A stretch of DNA of 64,000 bases from Magnaporthiopsis rhizophila (taxonomy: Eukaryota > Ascomycota > Sordariomycetes > Magnaporthales > Magnaporthaceae): NCBI GenBank assembly GCA_003049465.1, contig PYSS01000129.1, positions 1 to 64,000 of the forward strand, written 5' to 3'. Positions 1-10,860 of this stretch are shown piece by piece; position 1 is the first letter of the stretch; each line of letters begins with the position of its first letter. A program made the position numbers and the translations under genes. Below the pieces are notes generated by a model. That model worked only from the letters and a program-made list of their open reading frames with translations, did not search any database and was not told where the DNA came from.

Positions 1-148
1 CCACCAGGCAACTCTAGCAGCATGGTTCGCATTCAAAACCCATTTGAACCCGGGGGGCCCAGGCTGTTGTCCCTCCAGACGATTCCTTGATCATCTCGTA
101 CGAACCACTTGCTTCTCCTCTTCTGGTTTCGTTGAGCAAAGAGCAAAT

Positions 149-3100
149 ATGTCGATCGGAAAGCTCCAGGCCGCACTGGCATCGGCAACTAACGAGGTGA
201 CGGTCGCAGCGGCGAACATCAACTTTGACTTTGCTCTCGTCAAGTGCGAGGCGCCGCCCGAGTACCAGCCACTGGGCCTGCAGCTGTCCGCCAAGCGAAA
301 AGGCGAGGCTGAGAACGGCTCGCAACATGTCACGGCCAGGAGACTGGGTGCTCTCTTCGAAGGCCTTTGCCCTACGGCTCCGAGACTTATTGCCGCGTTT
401 GGCAAGCGCGCTTCAGAGATTTCGAATGATGCCAACACCAAGTTCAAGTCGCAATTTGCCGCCAAATGGATCTTCTCCGACTACGCCGGCGTCGACGCCA
501 CGTCTTTGTGGGCCGCGGCCACATCCAGCAAAGCAGCGATCCCCGTCTATCTGCTGGCGTGTATGCTGGCCCGTGTTTGGAGTGACGCAGAAGCCACTTC
601 TCTCTGGGTCGAGATTGTCGCCGAGAGGCGTCGAGAGATCGCCGCCCGCTTCGAGGCCGGCGAGGCCTTGCCGTTTGCGACAACCACGGCAGCCGCACAG
701 CAGGAGCTGACCCGGGACCAGCTCGCTAAATGGGACGCTAGCGCTCGGGCTTGGTTGCGGACTGCCGACGACATGTGGCCGAAGCAGCGCCGGCAGTTTC
801 TGCTCGTTGCTGACAATATCGAAATCGCGGTCAACAGCGTCAGTCAGCCTTACCACAGCATCATCCAGGCTTGGGTCTCTGCCATGGATACGATGGACAA
901 GCTCATCGGAGGGGAACCGCACGCGATCAAAGACGGCTCAGTCCTCCTCGGCATCTCGTCATGGCACATATACCCAGACATGACGGTGCTGGGCAACACC
1001 GGCCCGAACTCCGTTGCCATGACAGATCCACTGGTTCACCCAGGCGGTGTCGTCACTCTCGGCATCAAAGATCCTGCAGGAAGGTCTGGGCGCGGTGTCT
1101 TCTGGTCACTGTCCCTCGCGCATCACAAGTTCTATGGCAAGCCGGTCCAGAAGTTGGCGGAACTCAACCGTGACGGAAGACGGCTTGCATTCGGCGAGCT
1201 TCAAATTGCCGTTCTCGGGGTTATTCTGTCCCGGTGGGACGTGCCAGTCTCCAAAACAGACCTGGCACTACAATGTCTCCTCAAGATCGCATCAGCGCTT
1301 CCCTACAACCAAAACGCCAGGGCTGATCAGTGGATCGACATGTTGGTTTCACCTATCATGGAGTATTTCCAAGGGGGAGATCTGGCAGCACAATTGGTTG
1401 CTCTGGGCAGGCGCCGCCCGAATTTCATTCCGCACAGGAACGCACATCCGCCATTCTTCGGTTTATTACGAATCGCCACAATCCTACGATTGATCCTGGC
1501 CGACAGCGATCGCGTCAACCTTCTGCTGCGGCTTGCGCTGCGAGATCCCGGGCTGCGTGGTCGGAGATACGCCATTGTTGTCATCATGGACGGTCAGCCA
1601 AGAGTCAAATTCGCTGAGCCAACCCCAGCGGACGACATCGATACGCCTTCCGGGAAGCGGCTACGCGATACACGAGGACCCCATCGCTTCAGCGTAACCC
1701 CAGCCACGAAGGCGATCATGGAATCAAGCGGAAGAAGCTGCCTCCGGGCCGCAGATGGCACAAGATACCGGTTTCACTTTGGAAATTTAGACTACGCCGC
1801 CATCCTCGTCGAAGCTGGCCCCACAGGGACACGCTTGCAACCCCCAAGTCTCGAGCACGATGATATCATATGGGCCATCCAGCACAACATGATCAATCCC
1901 GAGGGCCTTAAGGATCTACTCGTGGGAAACAGGCTTGATGGTACCGACCATGTCATAATAACGCTATGCAATCTCGGGTTTGCGTCGAAAATCTACAAAA
2001 CCCTGAGTCGGCAAGGTGCCTCGATCGCTCCGAAAGCGCTGAATGTCTGCTTCGGACACGCGTGGTACAAGCCCAAGGGCGCGACCGTAGCGGACTACAT
2101 ATACGAGCTACATCGTATGGGACCCCTCCTGGCTATGAAGTTCATCGCGTTTTTTGAAATCGGGAAGATAATTCCTGAATTCCTGCCACACAGCGCCGAA
2201 GCCGCCATAGGCATCGCGGTCGGGGACTCGGTATATGTGCCGACAAAGGTGTGCCTTTGTCCTTGCTCCAAGAATGGACTGAATCCCCCTCCCAGTAACG
2301 GGCTTGCTTGCTGACTTGAATCTTGGTCTGCGCAGCTGCTATCGGATCCCGCGGGATATGCCAATCCGTCCTATAAATTCAGCAGGATGCTTGGAAACAT
2401 TGGGCGGCCCGGGCTGACGGTGTTGACGTGCCCTGCACCCACGGATCTGCAGGTTCGAGATTTTGATCCGGGTTCGTGGCAGAAGATCCCACTCCGGTTC
2501 AATGGCGAGTGCGAGGACGCCTTCTCCAAGACGTCGATGCACATCAACTTTACCGACTGGCAGACGCCACTGTTCCACACAGAATCGGTCGGGCAGCGCG
2601 ATTCGGAGATTAGCCACGTCGAGGTTGTCGTTTCGGTCCGGGACTCGGGGGAATGGGTTGCTGATGTGAACCCATTGTGGGCCCTGGGCCACTTCAGCGT
2701 CGAGCAACTGCCCTGGAAAATGGTCCAAGGCAAACCTGTGCACAGCTACCCACAACACCTGCACGGGAGTGGTAAGGAGCACCAGAAAGCTGCAGGGCGG
2801 GACACGCCTGGTGGTGATGGGACGGACTCGGAAGTCTCGGCCGTTTCGGTATTTGATCGCGACGGGATGGTGGCGATAGAGACGTGGGACCAGATCTTGG
2901 ACCTGCCCGAGGGCGTCCTGGTGATCAAGTCGTCCGGGAACTGGGTATCGCGCCTGGCCATCGTGTCGGTCATGGCCCACCACTGCAAGCTGAAGGCGAC
3001 GGGCGTTTACATTTGTCCCGACGACGTGTGTTGGGACTGTGTGAGTCGCAGCCTACCCCATTCGGTTTACATATACTAGCCGGGCGGCTACGGGTGGCTG

Positions 3101-3373
3101 GTGTCTGGGAAGGCCAAGGTAGGGGTATGTGTTACTGTGAGCTTAGCAGTGCGATTTCTGCAGGCTGCTCCCGGGAATCCCGCTGTTGGCGCGAAGGCAC
3201 CAGATAACGCGTCTTTTGGCGTGCTCGCTCCGCTTTGGCCTATCGGGGCCCCTGACTGTCCCCTACCAGGGCCACCAACGGCACCCCCAACCGAATCATC
3301 ATCTCCACCTCGGAGTTTGGATTTGATTCCGTTAGATTACCAATCAACCTTGTGTTCCATTAAAACCACCTAG
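149..3373 (+). CDS. Large uncharacterised fungal-family protein (about 1017 aa)
   Basis: I recognise the style of a large lineage-expanded family of filamentous ascomycetes but know no function for it. Exons 149-2248, 2336-3040, 3080-3118 and 3164-3373 join in phase 0. Intron 1 (donor GTGTGC, branch GCTGAC, acceptor CGCAG) is the best supported, because it joins VYVPTK to LLSDP and restores a long conserved-looking C-terminal half (motifs GNIGRPG, SVRDSGEWVADVN, CWDC, GGYGWLV). The next intron would be only 39 bases and removes an in-frame TAG, so it may be misjudged. The last (45 bases) has no stop and may be retained. I chose the ATG at 149 because the frame upstream of it has no other ATG. 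There is no signal peptide or clear membrane segment. The tail after GGYGWLV is Pro/Ser-rich and is the least certain part. Confidence 0.7.
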
Positions 3374-3641
3374 CAAATGGCATCTCTCGACGACTACTCG
3401 GTTTATCTCACCCTCCCTACTCATCATCTCCAGGGACGAGCGGGCAAGAATACCTAAGCTGGGCGCCCATAATGCATATTCAGTTACATCGCTCGTTACA
3501 CCAATACCAACACCCGCATCTGTTGACGATATTGAACCCGCACATCACGTGGCGCGTATAAGCCGTGCATGCGCTGGGTGGCAACTGCACAAGGGAATAG
3601 ACTTTGCGGAAGCTCCGGATACTTGAGAAAACCCAAGAACA

Positions 3642-5708
3642 ATGTCCGACAGGACCAGTCGTCATGGGCCAACGGCCAGGGAGCGCGCGGATGCGGATGA
3701 CGGAAACCTGAGCCTCTCCGGAACCACGACGGCGGGCGAGACCACGCCGCTGCTGCAGCAGTCGGACGCCGGGAACACTCGGGACGGGACGATCGGTGAC
3801 CCCGAGGTGGTCTCTGAGGACGGTGATTCCGACGACGATGACGTGCCGCCGACCATTGGGAAAGGGAGGGCGTTTGCGCTCATCATGAGCATGTGGGCAC
3901 TGATCTTCTTACAAGGTGCGCATGTCACCACCCCGCCCCGCCCTAGATATGGCTGGTGATGGAACCCAACCACCTACTTAACCTCACCCCATGGCTTGGC
4001 TGACTAGGGCTGGGGGGAAACACAACAGCAAGCAACATGAGCGGCATGACCATGACGCAGTCCGCCGTCGCGGCCGACCTGGACGCGTACGAGGGCGCCA
4101 TGTGGTTCACGAGCTCGTATCTGATCGCGACGTCGTCGCTGGCGCCGGTGGTCGGAAAACTCGCGACCATCTTCAGCCCGGCGTCGCTGGTGGCCGTCTC
4201 GGCCTTATTCTTTGCCGTGGGAGCTGTCGCCACGTCGCAAGCCACCACTTTCGGCGCCTTCATCGCCGCCAGGTGCCTAGTCGGGGCGGGCGGCGCGGGC
4301 ATCATGACCATGGCCCTGGTGCTGGTCATCCAGTACGTGAGCAAGAAGCGGAGAGGGCTGCTCATCGGCCTGATCAACGCCGGCTTCACCATTGGGCTGT
4401 CGACTGGGGCTATTGTTTACGGCGCGCTGCTTGAAGCGGTCGGATGGGTATGGACACCGCCCCTACACGATGTCTACCTACCTAAGTACTTGTTCAGTCA
4501 CACCATATTATTCATTGGACTAATCGGCGACGTTGCCTCCAGAGAGCCTTGTTCTACCTCCAGACGCCCCTTGCCCTTCTGGGTGGAGTTGGCGTGTGGT
4601 TCAGTCTTCCCAGTGTGGACAGGAGCAAGACCACAAATGGAGACAAGAGGACGACCTGGCAGAAGCTGGCGGCCATTGACTATGCCGGCGCTGCCACACT
4701 GGTAAGCTCGCGCTGCGTGTGGATTGGCCCGCAACTCTGCCGCCCTGTTCGCTAACATGAGCTTCGTCTACCAAAAACAAGACCCTGGCGATCGTCATGT
4801 TCCTGTACGGCCTTTCGGGCGTCATCCAGCCGCTCTACCTCGCCTTCTCGGCGCTTGTACTGGCCGTGTTCCTGGCGATCGAGTACCGAGTCGCAGCAGA
4901 CCCAATCATACCCATCTCCGTGCTCCGGAGCCGGGGTGTGCTGCTCTCATGCTTCGCGCAGCTGGGCTTCCTGGCCTCGCGCTGGACCGTTTTATTTTAC
5001 GCCCCCATCTTCGTCCTCGCGGTCCGCGGCCTCCCCCCCGCCGTCGCCGGCGCCGTGCTGATCCCGACCAACCTCGGCTTCGGCTCGGGCGGCCTGCTGG
5101 TCGGCTGGCTGCACGTGCGGTGCGGCGGCTCCTTCTGGCTGCCGTGCCTGGTGTCGTTTGCCCTGTTCGGCGTCACACTGCTGGCCACCGGCCTCGTGAG
5201 CAACGCGGCGTCCCAGCCGTGGCTGTACGTGCTCGTCATCTTCGCAAACGGCCTGTGCACCGGCGCCGCGCTCAACTACACGCTCGCCCATCTGCTGCAC
5301 CACGCGCACCCGCGCACTCGCTTCGTGGCCGCCAGCCTCTTCAACACGTTCCGCGGCTTCGCGGGCAGCTTCGGCACCACCATAGGCGGCGGCACGTTTG
5401 GGCGCACGCTGCGCGGCCGTCTGGCTGAGGGATTCATGCGGCTGGACGGTGGGCAGCGCCTCGAGCCCGGGCGCCAGAAGCTCATCGAGAAGCTGATCGG
5501 CAGCCCTGCCCTGGTGTTTGGAGGCGAGCTCAGCGGCGCCGAGAGGGCGGTGGCGGTGCAGGGCTACGAGTCGTCGCTCAAGACGCTCTACACTCTTGCC
5601 GCCGCGCTTACTGTTGTCGTGATCCTCGTGCAGGCCGGCACGGGATGGGAGGCCCCTGTCGAGGTGAAGGAGGACGATGAGATCCCAGACCACAGAAGCC
5701 AGGCTTGA
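3642..5708 (+). CDS. MFS transporter, DHA2/vacuolar amino-acid (Fnx/Vba-like) type
   Basis: Membrane transporter of about 592 aa. Exons are 3642-3915, 4029-4447, 4543-4701 and 4782-5708, with phases 1, 0 and 0. Residues 1-73 form an acidic cytosolic tail with a TTPLLQQ dileucine-type motif. The first membrane segment follows (GRAFALIMSMWALIFLQ). Exon 2 then carries NMSGMTMTQSAVAADL, GAMWFTSSYLI and the loop VSKKRRGLLIGLINAGFTIG, the usual layout of fungal drug/vacuolar basic amino-acid transporters. Exon 4 encodes the long C-terminal set of hydrophobic segments (VLLSCFAQLGFLASRWTVLF, SLFNTFRGFAGSFGTTIGGG). The family exports drugs or moves basic amino acids into the vacuole; the dileucine motif makes the vacuole a reasonable inference. 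The substrate cannot be read from sequence. Intron 2 contains a TACCTACC-type motif shared with the intergenic DNA. Confidence 0.85.
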
Positions 5709-6222
5709 GCCGGGTCTGGAATTCCATACATCAATCTGGGGTAGGATAAATGCCGATGTGAAATTATTAGAGTAGACGGTCTTATATACTATACACACAG
5801 CGCGCGGAGCGGGCTCGCGATGACCTCAAAGAGCTCTTTTTACACGGCTTTATTAAGCCTGGTACATTAGAGGTCCGGTTTGTATACCAATTGTACCTGG
5901 AACAGATGTTACTCCCCATGGCGTAAAAAGACAGAGGAGAGAGGAGATAAATAAATAGATTCCATACATGGGTACCCATAAAGTCAATCACGCAAGTAAC
6001 ACAGCCTTTTCTCCGTGGACTCCATCTTTGTCAGTTGCGAGACTGGACAGTGCGCGCAGATGCTGACTGAGTCCATGTGTTTGTCACTGGAATCAGCGAT
6101 CTCCAGCGCAACAACCACCCACAAGAAAACCAACGACAGTGGCAATTGGATGCCAGGCAGCAGCGCCATGCGCCTGGTCCTCATGTGAATCCAGGACTGC
6201 CGGAACACCCTGCTGGGTTCAG
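5709..6222 (+). other. Intergenic, MFS 3' side and upstream of next gene
   Basis: About 510 bases between two plus-strand genes. I see no coding potential beyond an in-frame extension of the next gene from an ATG at 6139, which I treat as leader. No RNA gene or repeat was recognised. Confidence 0.5.
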
Positions 6223-7728
6223 ATGCCACCTCCTTCTGTCAGTAAAGAGCCCGCGCAATCGAATACAACAGTTTCACTGTCGCTAACATACACACACTCC
6301 CAGACGCCAGCACCCTCCCGCTTCCTTTTGACGAGGCGCCAGGGGCAGGGGAAGGGCGGAGGACCCGGAACGGGCGCCCACCCTAGCGCGTCTCAATTCG
6401 GCGCCACCCCGCGCTTCGCCGTCTCGTCAACCGCTCCGGCGGCGACGCCCTCGTCGTCGAGGAACCCACCGCAGTTCTTCACGCCAGCCGCGCCGCCGCC
6501 GTCATCCAGGCGACAGCCGCAGCACGAGCTGATAGACAGCTCGCCCGCGTCGCCGCAGGACGATGAGCCAGGGGGAGGTCGCCATGGGCAGCACCCCGAC
6601 GGGTTCGTCGCCAAATCGTCGAAGAGGCGCTCTACCGCCGCCGCCCACCTCATCGTCGAGGACTTTGACGACGATGACGAGTCTTACTTGGAGGAGGGCG
6701 AAGGTCGGGAGGATGACTGCTATTCCTCGCAGCGGGACGGCAGCAGCGGTGATGGCGACGGCCCATTCAGGCCACCGCCCAAGCGCAGGCGCATTACCGT
6801 CTCGCCGGAGCCGCCGCCGCTGTCTGTGCGTGTGAAGGTGGAGGAGGATGATATCCTGGCCACCTCCGACCTGTCTGGTGTGATGGACAGCACGCCAGAT
6901 TACCATGAGCCTTCCGACTCCTACCCCAACGACAACGATATCCACGACGGTATCGATCACATCATGAGGAGCCCGTCAGATGAGGATGTGAAGGATAATG
7001 ATAATTTCGATGGCAGCGAGGAGGACAACAACCATAAACCCTTGGCTGAAGACCAAGGAGACGAAGAGGATTCCGACCTGGACCTCTTCCAACGCGAAAG
7101 ACAGCAGCGGAACCCCACCACGCCATCCAAGAAAAAGGACCCCACATTCCACCGGGCCCCGCGGTTCGTAGCCGCCGAGCAGCAGCCGGCAGAAGGCGGC
7201 CCCGGGAGGCCGCAGCTCCAGGTCCCGCCGGCGGACGCCTTCTCGCCCAAGCGGCGGCGCGGCGGCGCTAGAGGCGCTGCCGAGTACGTGCCGGGCGGCC
7301 TCGCGGCTGAGGTGCGCGGCTGGCTGCTCCAGGTGGCGCCGCGCTGGGGAGAAGACGCCCCCGGGGCGGCTGCGGCTGCTGGAGGAGGAGGATTCGCCCC
7401 TGTGGCCGTCGCGGCCGCACCGGGGACGGTCCATGTTATCGTTGACGAGGCCACCGGATCGCGGGGGATGTGGATGCTGCGCGCGCGCCGGGCACTAGGT
7501 CATGGTCAGGGTGATCACGGAGGCGGCGGTGGAAGAGTAGAGGACGCCGACGGGTATATCAAGATAATATTGTCTGGGGACGGGCGCACGTCGGCTCTCG
7601 AAGCGAGAGGCAGGATCGCCAGGGGCGCGACGGTGGCTGCGCACCCGCCAACATGGGAGGTCGAAATCCAGGGACAGGGCATGTGGACGATGGTCTGCGA
7701 TTGGAGTGTCGTGGACAGTCCAGGCTGA
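6223..7728 (+). CDS. Uncharacterised acidic protein with conserved C-terminal domain
   Basis: Probably nuclear. The first half is Pro/Ser-rich, followed by acidic runs (VEDFDDDDES, GDEEDSDLD) and basic KRRR-type clusters (KRRRITVSPEPP, FSPKRRRGG). The C-terminal third looks folded: a HRAPRFVAAE motif, then YVPGGLAAEVRGWLLQV, then beta-rich sequence ending in WEVEIQGQGMWTMVCDW, which could be an OB-type barrel (inference only). Translation from the ATG at 6223 gives MPPPS, immediately followed by a good intron: GTCAGT at 6238, branch GCTAAC, CAG ending 6303, 66 bases, divisible by three. The spliced product is 479 aa and joins MPPPS to TPAPSRF; the unspliced product is 501 aa. A further in-frame ATG at 6139 would give 529 aa. 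No function can be assigned. Confidence 0.65.
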   Translation: MPPPSVSKEPAQSNTTVSLSLTYTHSQTPAPSRFLLTRRQGQGKGGGPGTGAHPSASQFGATPRFAVSSTAPAATPSSSRNPPQFFTPAAPPPSSRRQPQHELIDSSPASPQDDEPGGGRHGQHPDGFVAKSSKRRSTAAAHLIVEDFDDDDESYLEEGEGREDDCYSSQRDGSSGDGDGPFRPPPKRRRITVSPEPPPLSVRVKVEEDDILATSDLSGVMDSTPDYHEPSDSYPNDNDIHDGIDHIMRSPSDEDVKDNDNFDGSEEDNNHKPLAEDQGDEEDSDLDLFQRERQQRNPTTPSKKKDPTFHRAPRFVAAEQQPAEGGPGRPQLQVPPADAFSPKRRRGGARGAAEYVPGGLAAEVRGWLLQVAPRWGEDAPGAAAAAGGGGFAPVAVAAAPGTVHVIVDEATGSRGMWMLRARRALGHGQGDHGGGGGRVEDADGYIKIILSGDGRTSALEARGRIARGATVAAHPPTWEVEIQGQGMWTMVCDWSVVDSPG

Positions 7729-8132
7729 GATGTGGTTTGCTCTCACGGTTCGCTTTGGATGTCGCCTAGAGATATGGCTGTGGTCTTGGAAATTCCCGGG
7801 GTCGCCATGGAATTTATCTTCAACTTGGGTCTCGGGCCATTTTATACTTGCCCGATTTTGGATATATCAGCTCCGTGCTCGATGATTCCATATAGCACTG
7901 TGTGTGAATCAGAACATAGCCAACCCTAACCCTGTGAGAAAATCATGTTGTTTGGAAAGCTCAGGCGAGCTAGCGCACAACCTATTCATTGAGAGAGCTT
8001 TCCGACAAGGAGATATACCCCGACGGACCATTCCGGCTCTCCGTAGCAACAACTGATACCACCACGTGTTAATGCGGGAAATATCCCACTTTTAAGAGTC
8101 TCCCACCCCCGAGAGCTGAGACGCCATCGAAA
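7729..8132 (+). other. Intergenic between two plus-strand genes
   Basis: About 400 bases holding the 3' end of the preceding gene and the promoter/leader of the formyltransferase gene. I see no ORF or RNA of substance. Confidence 0.5.
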
Positions 8133-10282
8133 ATGGGCGCCCTCTCACTCCCAGCCAGCAGCTCCGTCCTTCAGTGTGCCAGGAGAAGGGGGCTGCTTGC
8201 CGCTTCTCTACTGCCTTCTCGCCAACATGTGCGATTCTTCTCCAGATCCACTGCACTCAAGGCCCCGGATTCCCTGAAGATCATGTTCTTCAGCACCGGC
8301 GACGGGATATTCAGCAACCCGTCGCTCCAACTGCTCCACAAAGAGATGCTGGAAAACCCCTCCCTCATCTCGTCCATCGACGTCATCACGAGTCCTCCGA
8401 AGCGTGTCGGGAGGGGCCACAAGGAGGTGCGCAGATGTAGGTAGGGAAACAAAGACGGCCAGCCCTGCGTCTCATTTCCCCAGAACTGCCGCGCCCCTCT
8501 CGTCATGTTCATGTTGCTGACGCGTGTTTGTGCGGACAAGCCGGGTCGGATGTAGAGGCCGAAAGGCTGGGACTGCCGGTGCACCTCATCGGGGGTTTTG
8601 ACTACGACGAGGCAGAGAACCGTAACAGCGCATTACGCTGGCAACCGGACTTCATTAGGCGAGGCAGTTTTCAGCCCGGAGATAGGTACAGGAGACTGTC
8701 TCTCGAGAACTTGGGCCAAGATGACGCACCCAAGCTGATTGTAAGTGACAAAGGACTACTAATGGCCTTATCCCAAAGACATGCCCGTCCATATCAATAC
8801 TAATAGCCAAGACTGAACGAAACAGCTCTCCCTACTCGAGGAAAAGGACATCAACCTGCTCATCGCCGTCTCTTACGGCCGCTTCATTCCTGCACACTTT
8901 ATCAGGGCGGTCAAATATGGCGGGCTCAACGTACACCCGTCCCTGCTACCCGAGTGAGTTCAAACAGACCGCCCCCCTGCCACACCACCGCTTCTTTGCA
9001 AAGATATCTCTTGAGCACCGAAAGCTGATGTATAAAACACAAAAAAAGCCTCCGTGGCGCCGCCCCCATCCAGTGGGCCATCGCCCGCAACCGCCCATTC
9101 ACAGGCGTGACGCTACAGACGCTGGACGAGCTCGAATTCGACCGCGGCCTCGTCCTGGCCCAGACGCCCGGCGTAGAAATCGGCCCCCGCGAGTCGACTC
9201 CGTCGCTCCAGGACAGGCTCCGCGGCCCGGCCGCAGCCCTGCTCCTCGGCGGGCTCCGCGCCGGCCTGCACGACGAGGCGACACGCCGCAACCTGCAGAC
9301 GTCGCTGCCCTTGATCTTGCCGTCACCACCGGGACTTGCAACAACAGCCACCACTACCACCACCACCACCACCACCACGACAGCCCGCGACGATGGCGAT
9401 GACCCGCAGGTGACGGCAGCCACCAGCACGCTCGCGCCCAAGATCCGGCCCGAGACCCTGGAGATGCGCTGGGACCGCCTCGCGACGGGCGCCTGGCATC
9501 CCGAGGACGCAGACCGGCGCGTCCGCGCCTTCGGCCCCCTGCGCACACGCTTCCTGGTCCACGCCAAAAAGGCGCCCAGGGGATGGCACAAGACGCTGCA
9601 GCCAACGGTTGCGCAAAGGCAGCAGCAGAAGAGCCAACAGCAGCCACAACAGCAAAATCTCAAGTTCGAGACGATCCAGGTCCAGGTCTGCGACGTGTCC
9701 CCCGTCGCGCTCGAGTGGCTGCCGCAGGCCATCAGCACCCGGATCCTGGGCCTGTGCACCCAGGACCCGGAGGCGCTGCTGCGCGGCTCGCCGCTCGGCT
9801 CTCCGCTGCCCGAGTCACACGTCCCCGCCGTCCCCGCCGCTGCCGCTGAAATCTTCAGCAGCATCAGCAGCGACAACACCATGAGCAGGGACAACAACAA
9901 CAAAGACGACAGCAGGAACAAGAGGCACGAGCAGCCGCCGCGCATCCTCATCGCCGAGGTCGTGAACAAGGCGACGGGGGCGACAGACAGGGTCGGTCTG
10001 CTGTGCGTCGCCGACGCCGACAGGAAGGGGGCTCTGGTCATATTGCACGAGCTCCTGGTCCCAGCCTTGAAGGAGCTGCTTGGACCCAACAACAGCAGCA
10101 GCAACGGCGGCGACGACTCGTCCTCGCCGCCGCCGCCGATGGCCTCTAGACCCTACCGCAACGCCTGTGTGAGGATAAGAACGCTTCATGTTGCGGGCCA
10201 GCGGCCGCGGCCGGCATGGTCTGTGTTGAGCCAATGCGATTTCTCCAGAGTCCATGAACCGGGGAGGTTGGAATATGAGTAG
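8133..10282 (+). CDS. FMT1: Methionyl-tRNA formyltransferase, mitochondrial
   Basis: Formylates initiator Met-tRNA with 10-formyl-tetrahydrofolate for mitochondrial translation. The N-terminus is Arg/Ser-rich (RQHVRFFSRSTAL), as expected of a mitochondrial presequence. Exons are 8133-8436, 8541-8740, 8826-8953 and 9049-10282. The third join is decisive: it recreates NVHPSLLPDLRGAAPIQWAI, the formyltransferase signature with catalytic Asn and His, and the catalytic Asp lies in ELEFDRGLVLAQ. The first intron is uncertain. Donor 8437 with acceptor AAG ending 8540 (branch GCTGAC) gives 621 aa; donor 8427 with acceptor ending 8557 also keeps frame (612 aa) and joins GHKE to AERLG. The protein is longer than usual because the C-terminal half carries a poly-Thr run, Gln-rich and Asn/Ser-rich insertions and a Pro run. 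Confidence 0.9.
9348..9378 (+). repeat. ACC-trinucleotide microsatellite inside FMT coding exon
   Basis: Near-perfect ACC repeat coding for an uninterrupted threonine run of about eleven residues. It lies between the catalytic core and the C-terminal domain of the formyltransferase. It keeps frame in whole triplets and so can vary in length between strains. Confidence 0.85.
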
Positions 10283-10860
10283 CAAAGACAGCCGTTTGGC
10301 ATGTGTGTTCTTTGTGATGAAGTCATACCTTCCCGACAGGTAATGTGCGCACATTCTTCTACCACGTAGGACGTTATCACTTTGATTGCATCGTCATAAA
10401 GCCCTTGTGATAGTGTTACAATTGAAGGTGTCGGTGACACCAGTCGTGCTGTTTGTAGTGCACAGCATCGTGCTGCGCACCAGCTAGAAAAGCTAGTATT
10501 GGTTTGGGTGAAGTAGTGCCTCGTCTGCCGACATGGCCACCTTCAACTTCGTTGCCTCGCGCGAGGTCTTTGTTGTCCGCAATCCTCCAAATCCTCTCCC
10601 GTCATGATTATCACGAAGCCATAGAAAACGCGTACAGGTAAAATCCACAAACGCCCCATACGTCTCTCGGTCGGACGATGGCATAAAGATCAGGCGTGAG
10701 ATTTTCTTGCTGCCCAGCGAGCGACGAGGATTCTCACCAAACTTGCAGGAATGAACCACAGCCGGCCTCTGTGCAGCGATAGCCCAGACCAATCTGGCGA
10801 CTCGCATCGATCGAGCCATCCTCATAGTACGCCTGGGCGGGTTGGCATTGTGTATCCAAG
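10283..10860. other. Convergent intergenic (FMT1 / TMA10-like)
   Basis: About 580 bases between the stop codons of two convergent genes, so it should hold both 3' untranslated regions. A 110-codon minus-strand ORF (10493-10825) has no recognisable features and probably lies in 3' sequence. Confidence 0.5.

Noticed and set aside
4992..5798. 268-codon minus-strand ORF
   Set aside because: Antisense to the MFS last exon; composition is Ala/Arg/Glu-rich shadow sequence.
8926..10104. 392-codon minus-strand ORF
   Set aside because: Antisense shadow of the formyltransferase exon; Ser/Leu/Val runs mirror its repeat codons, and the plus strand carries the family motifs.
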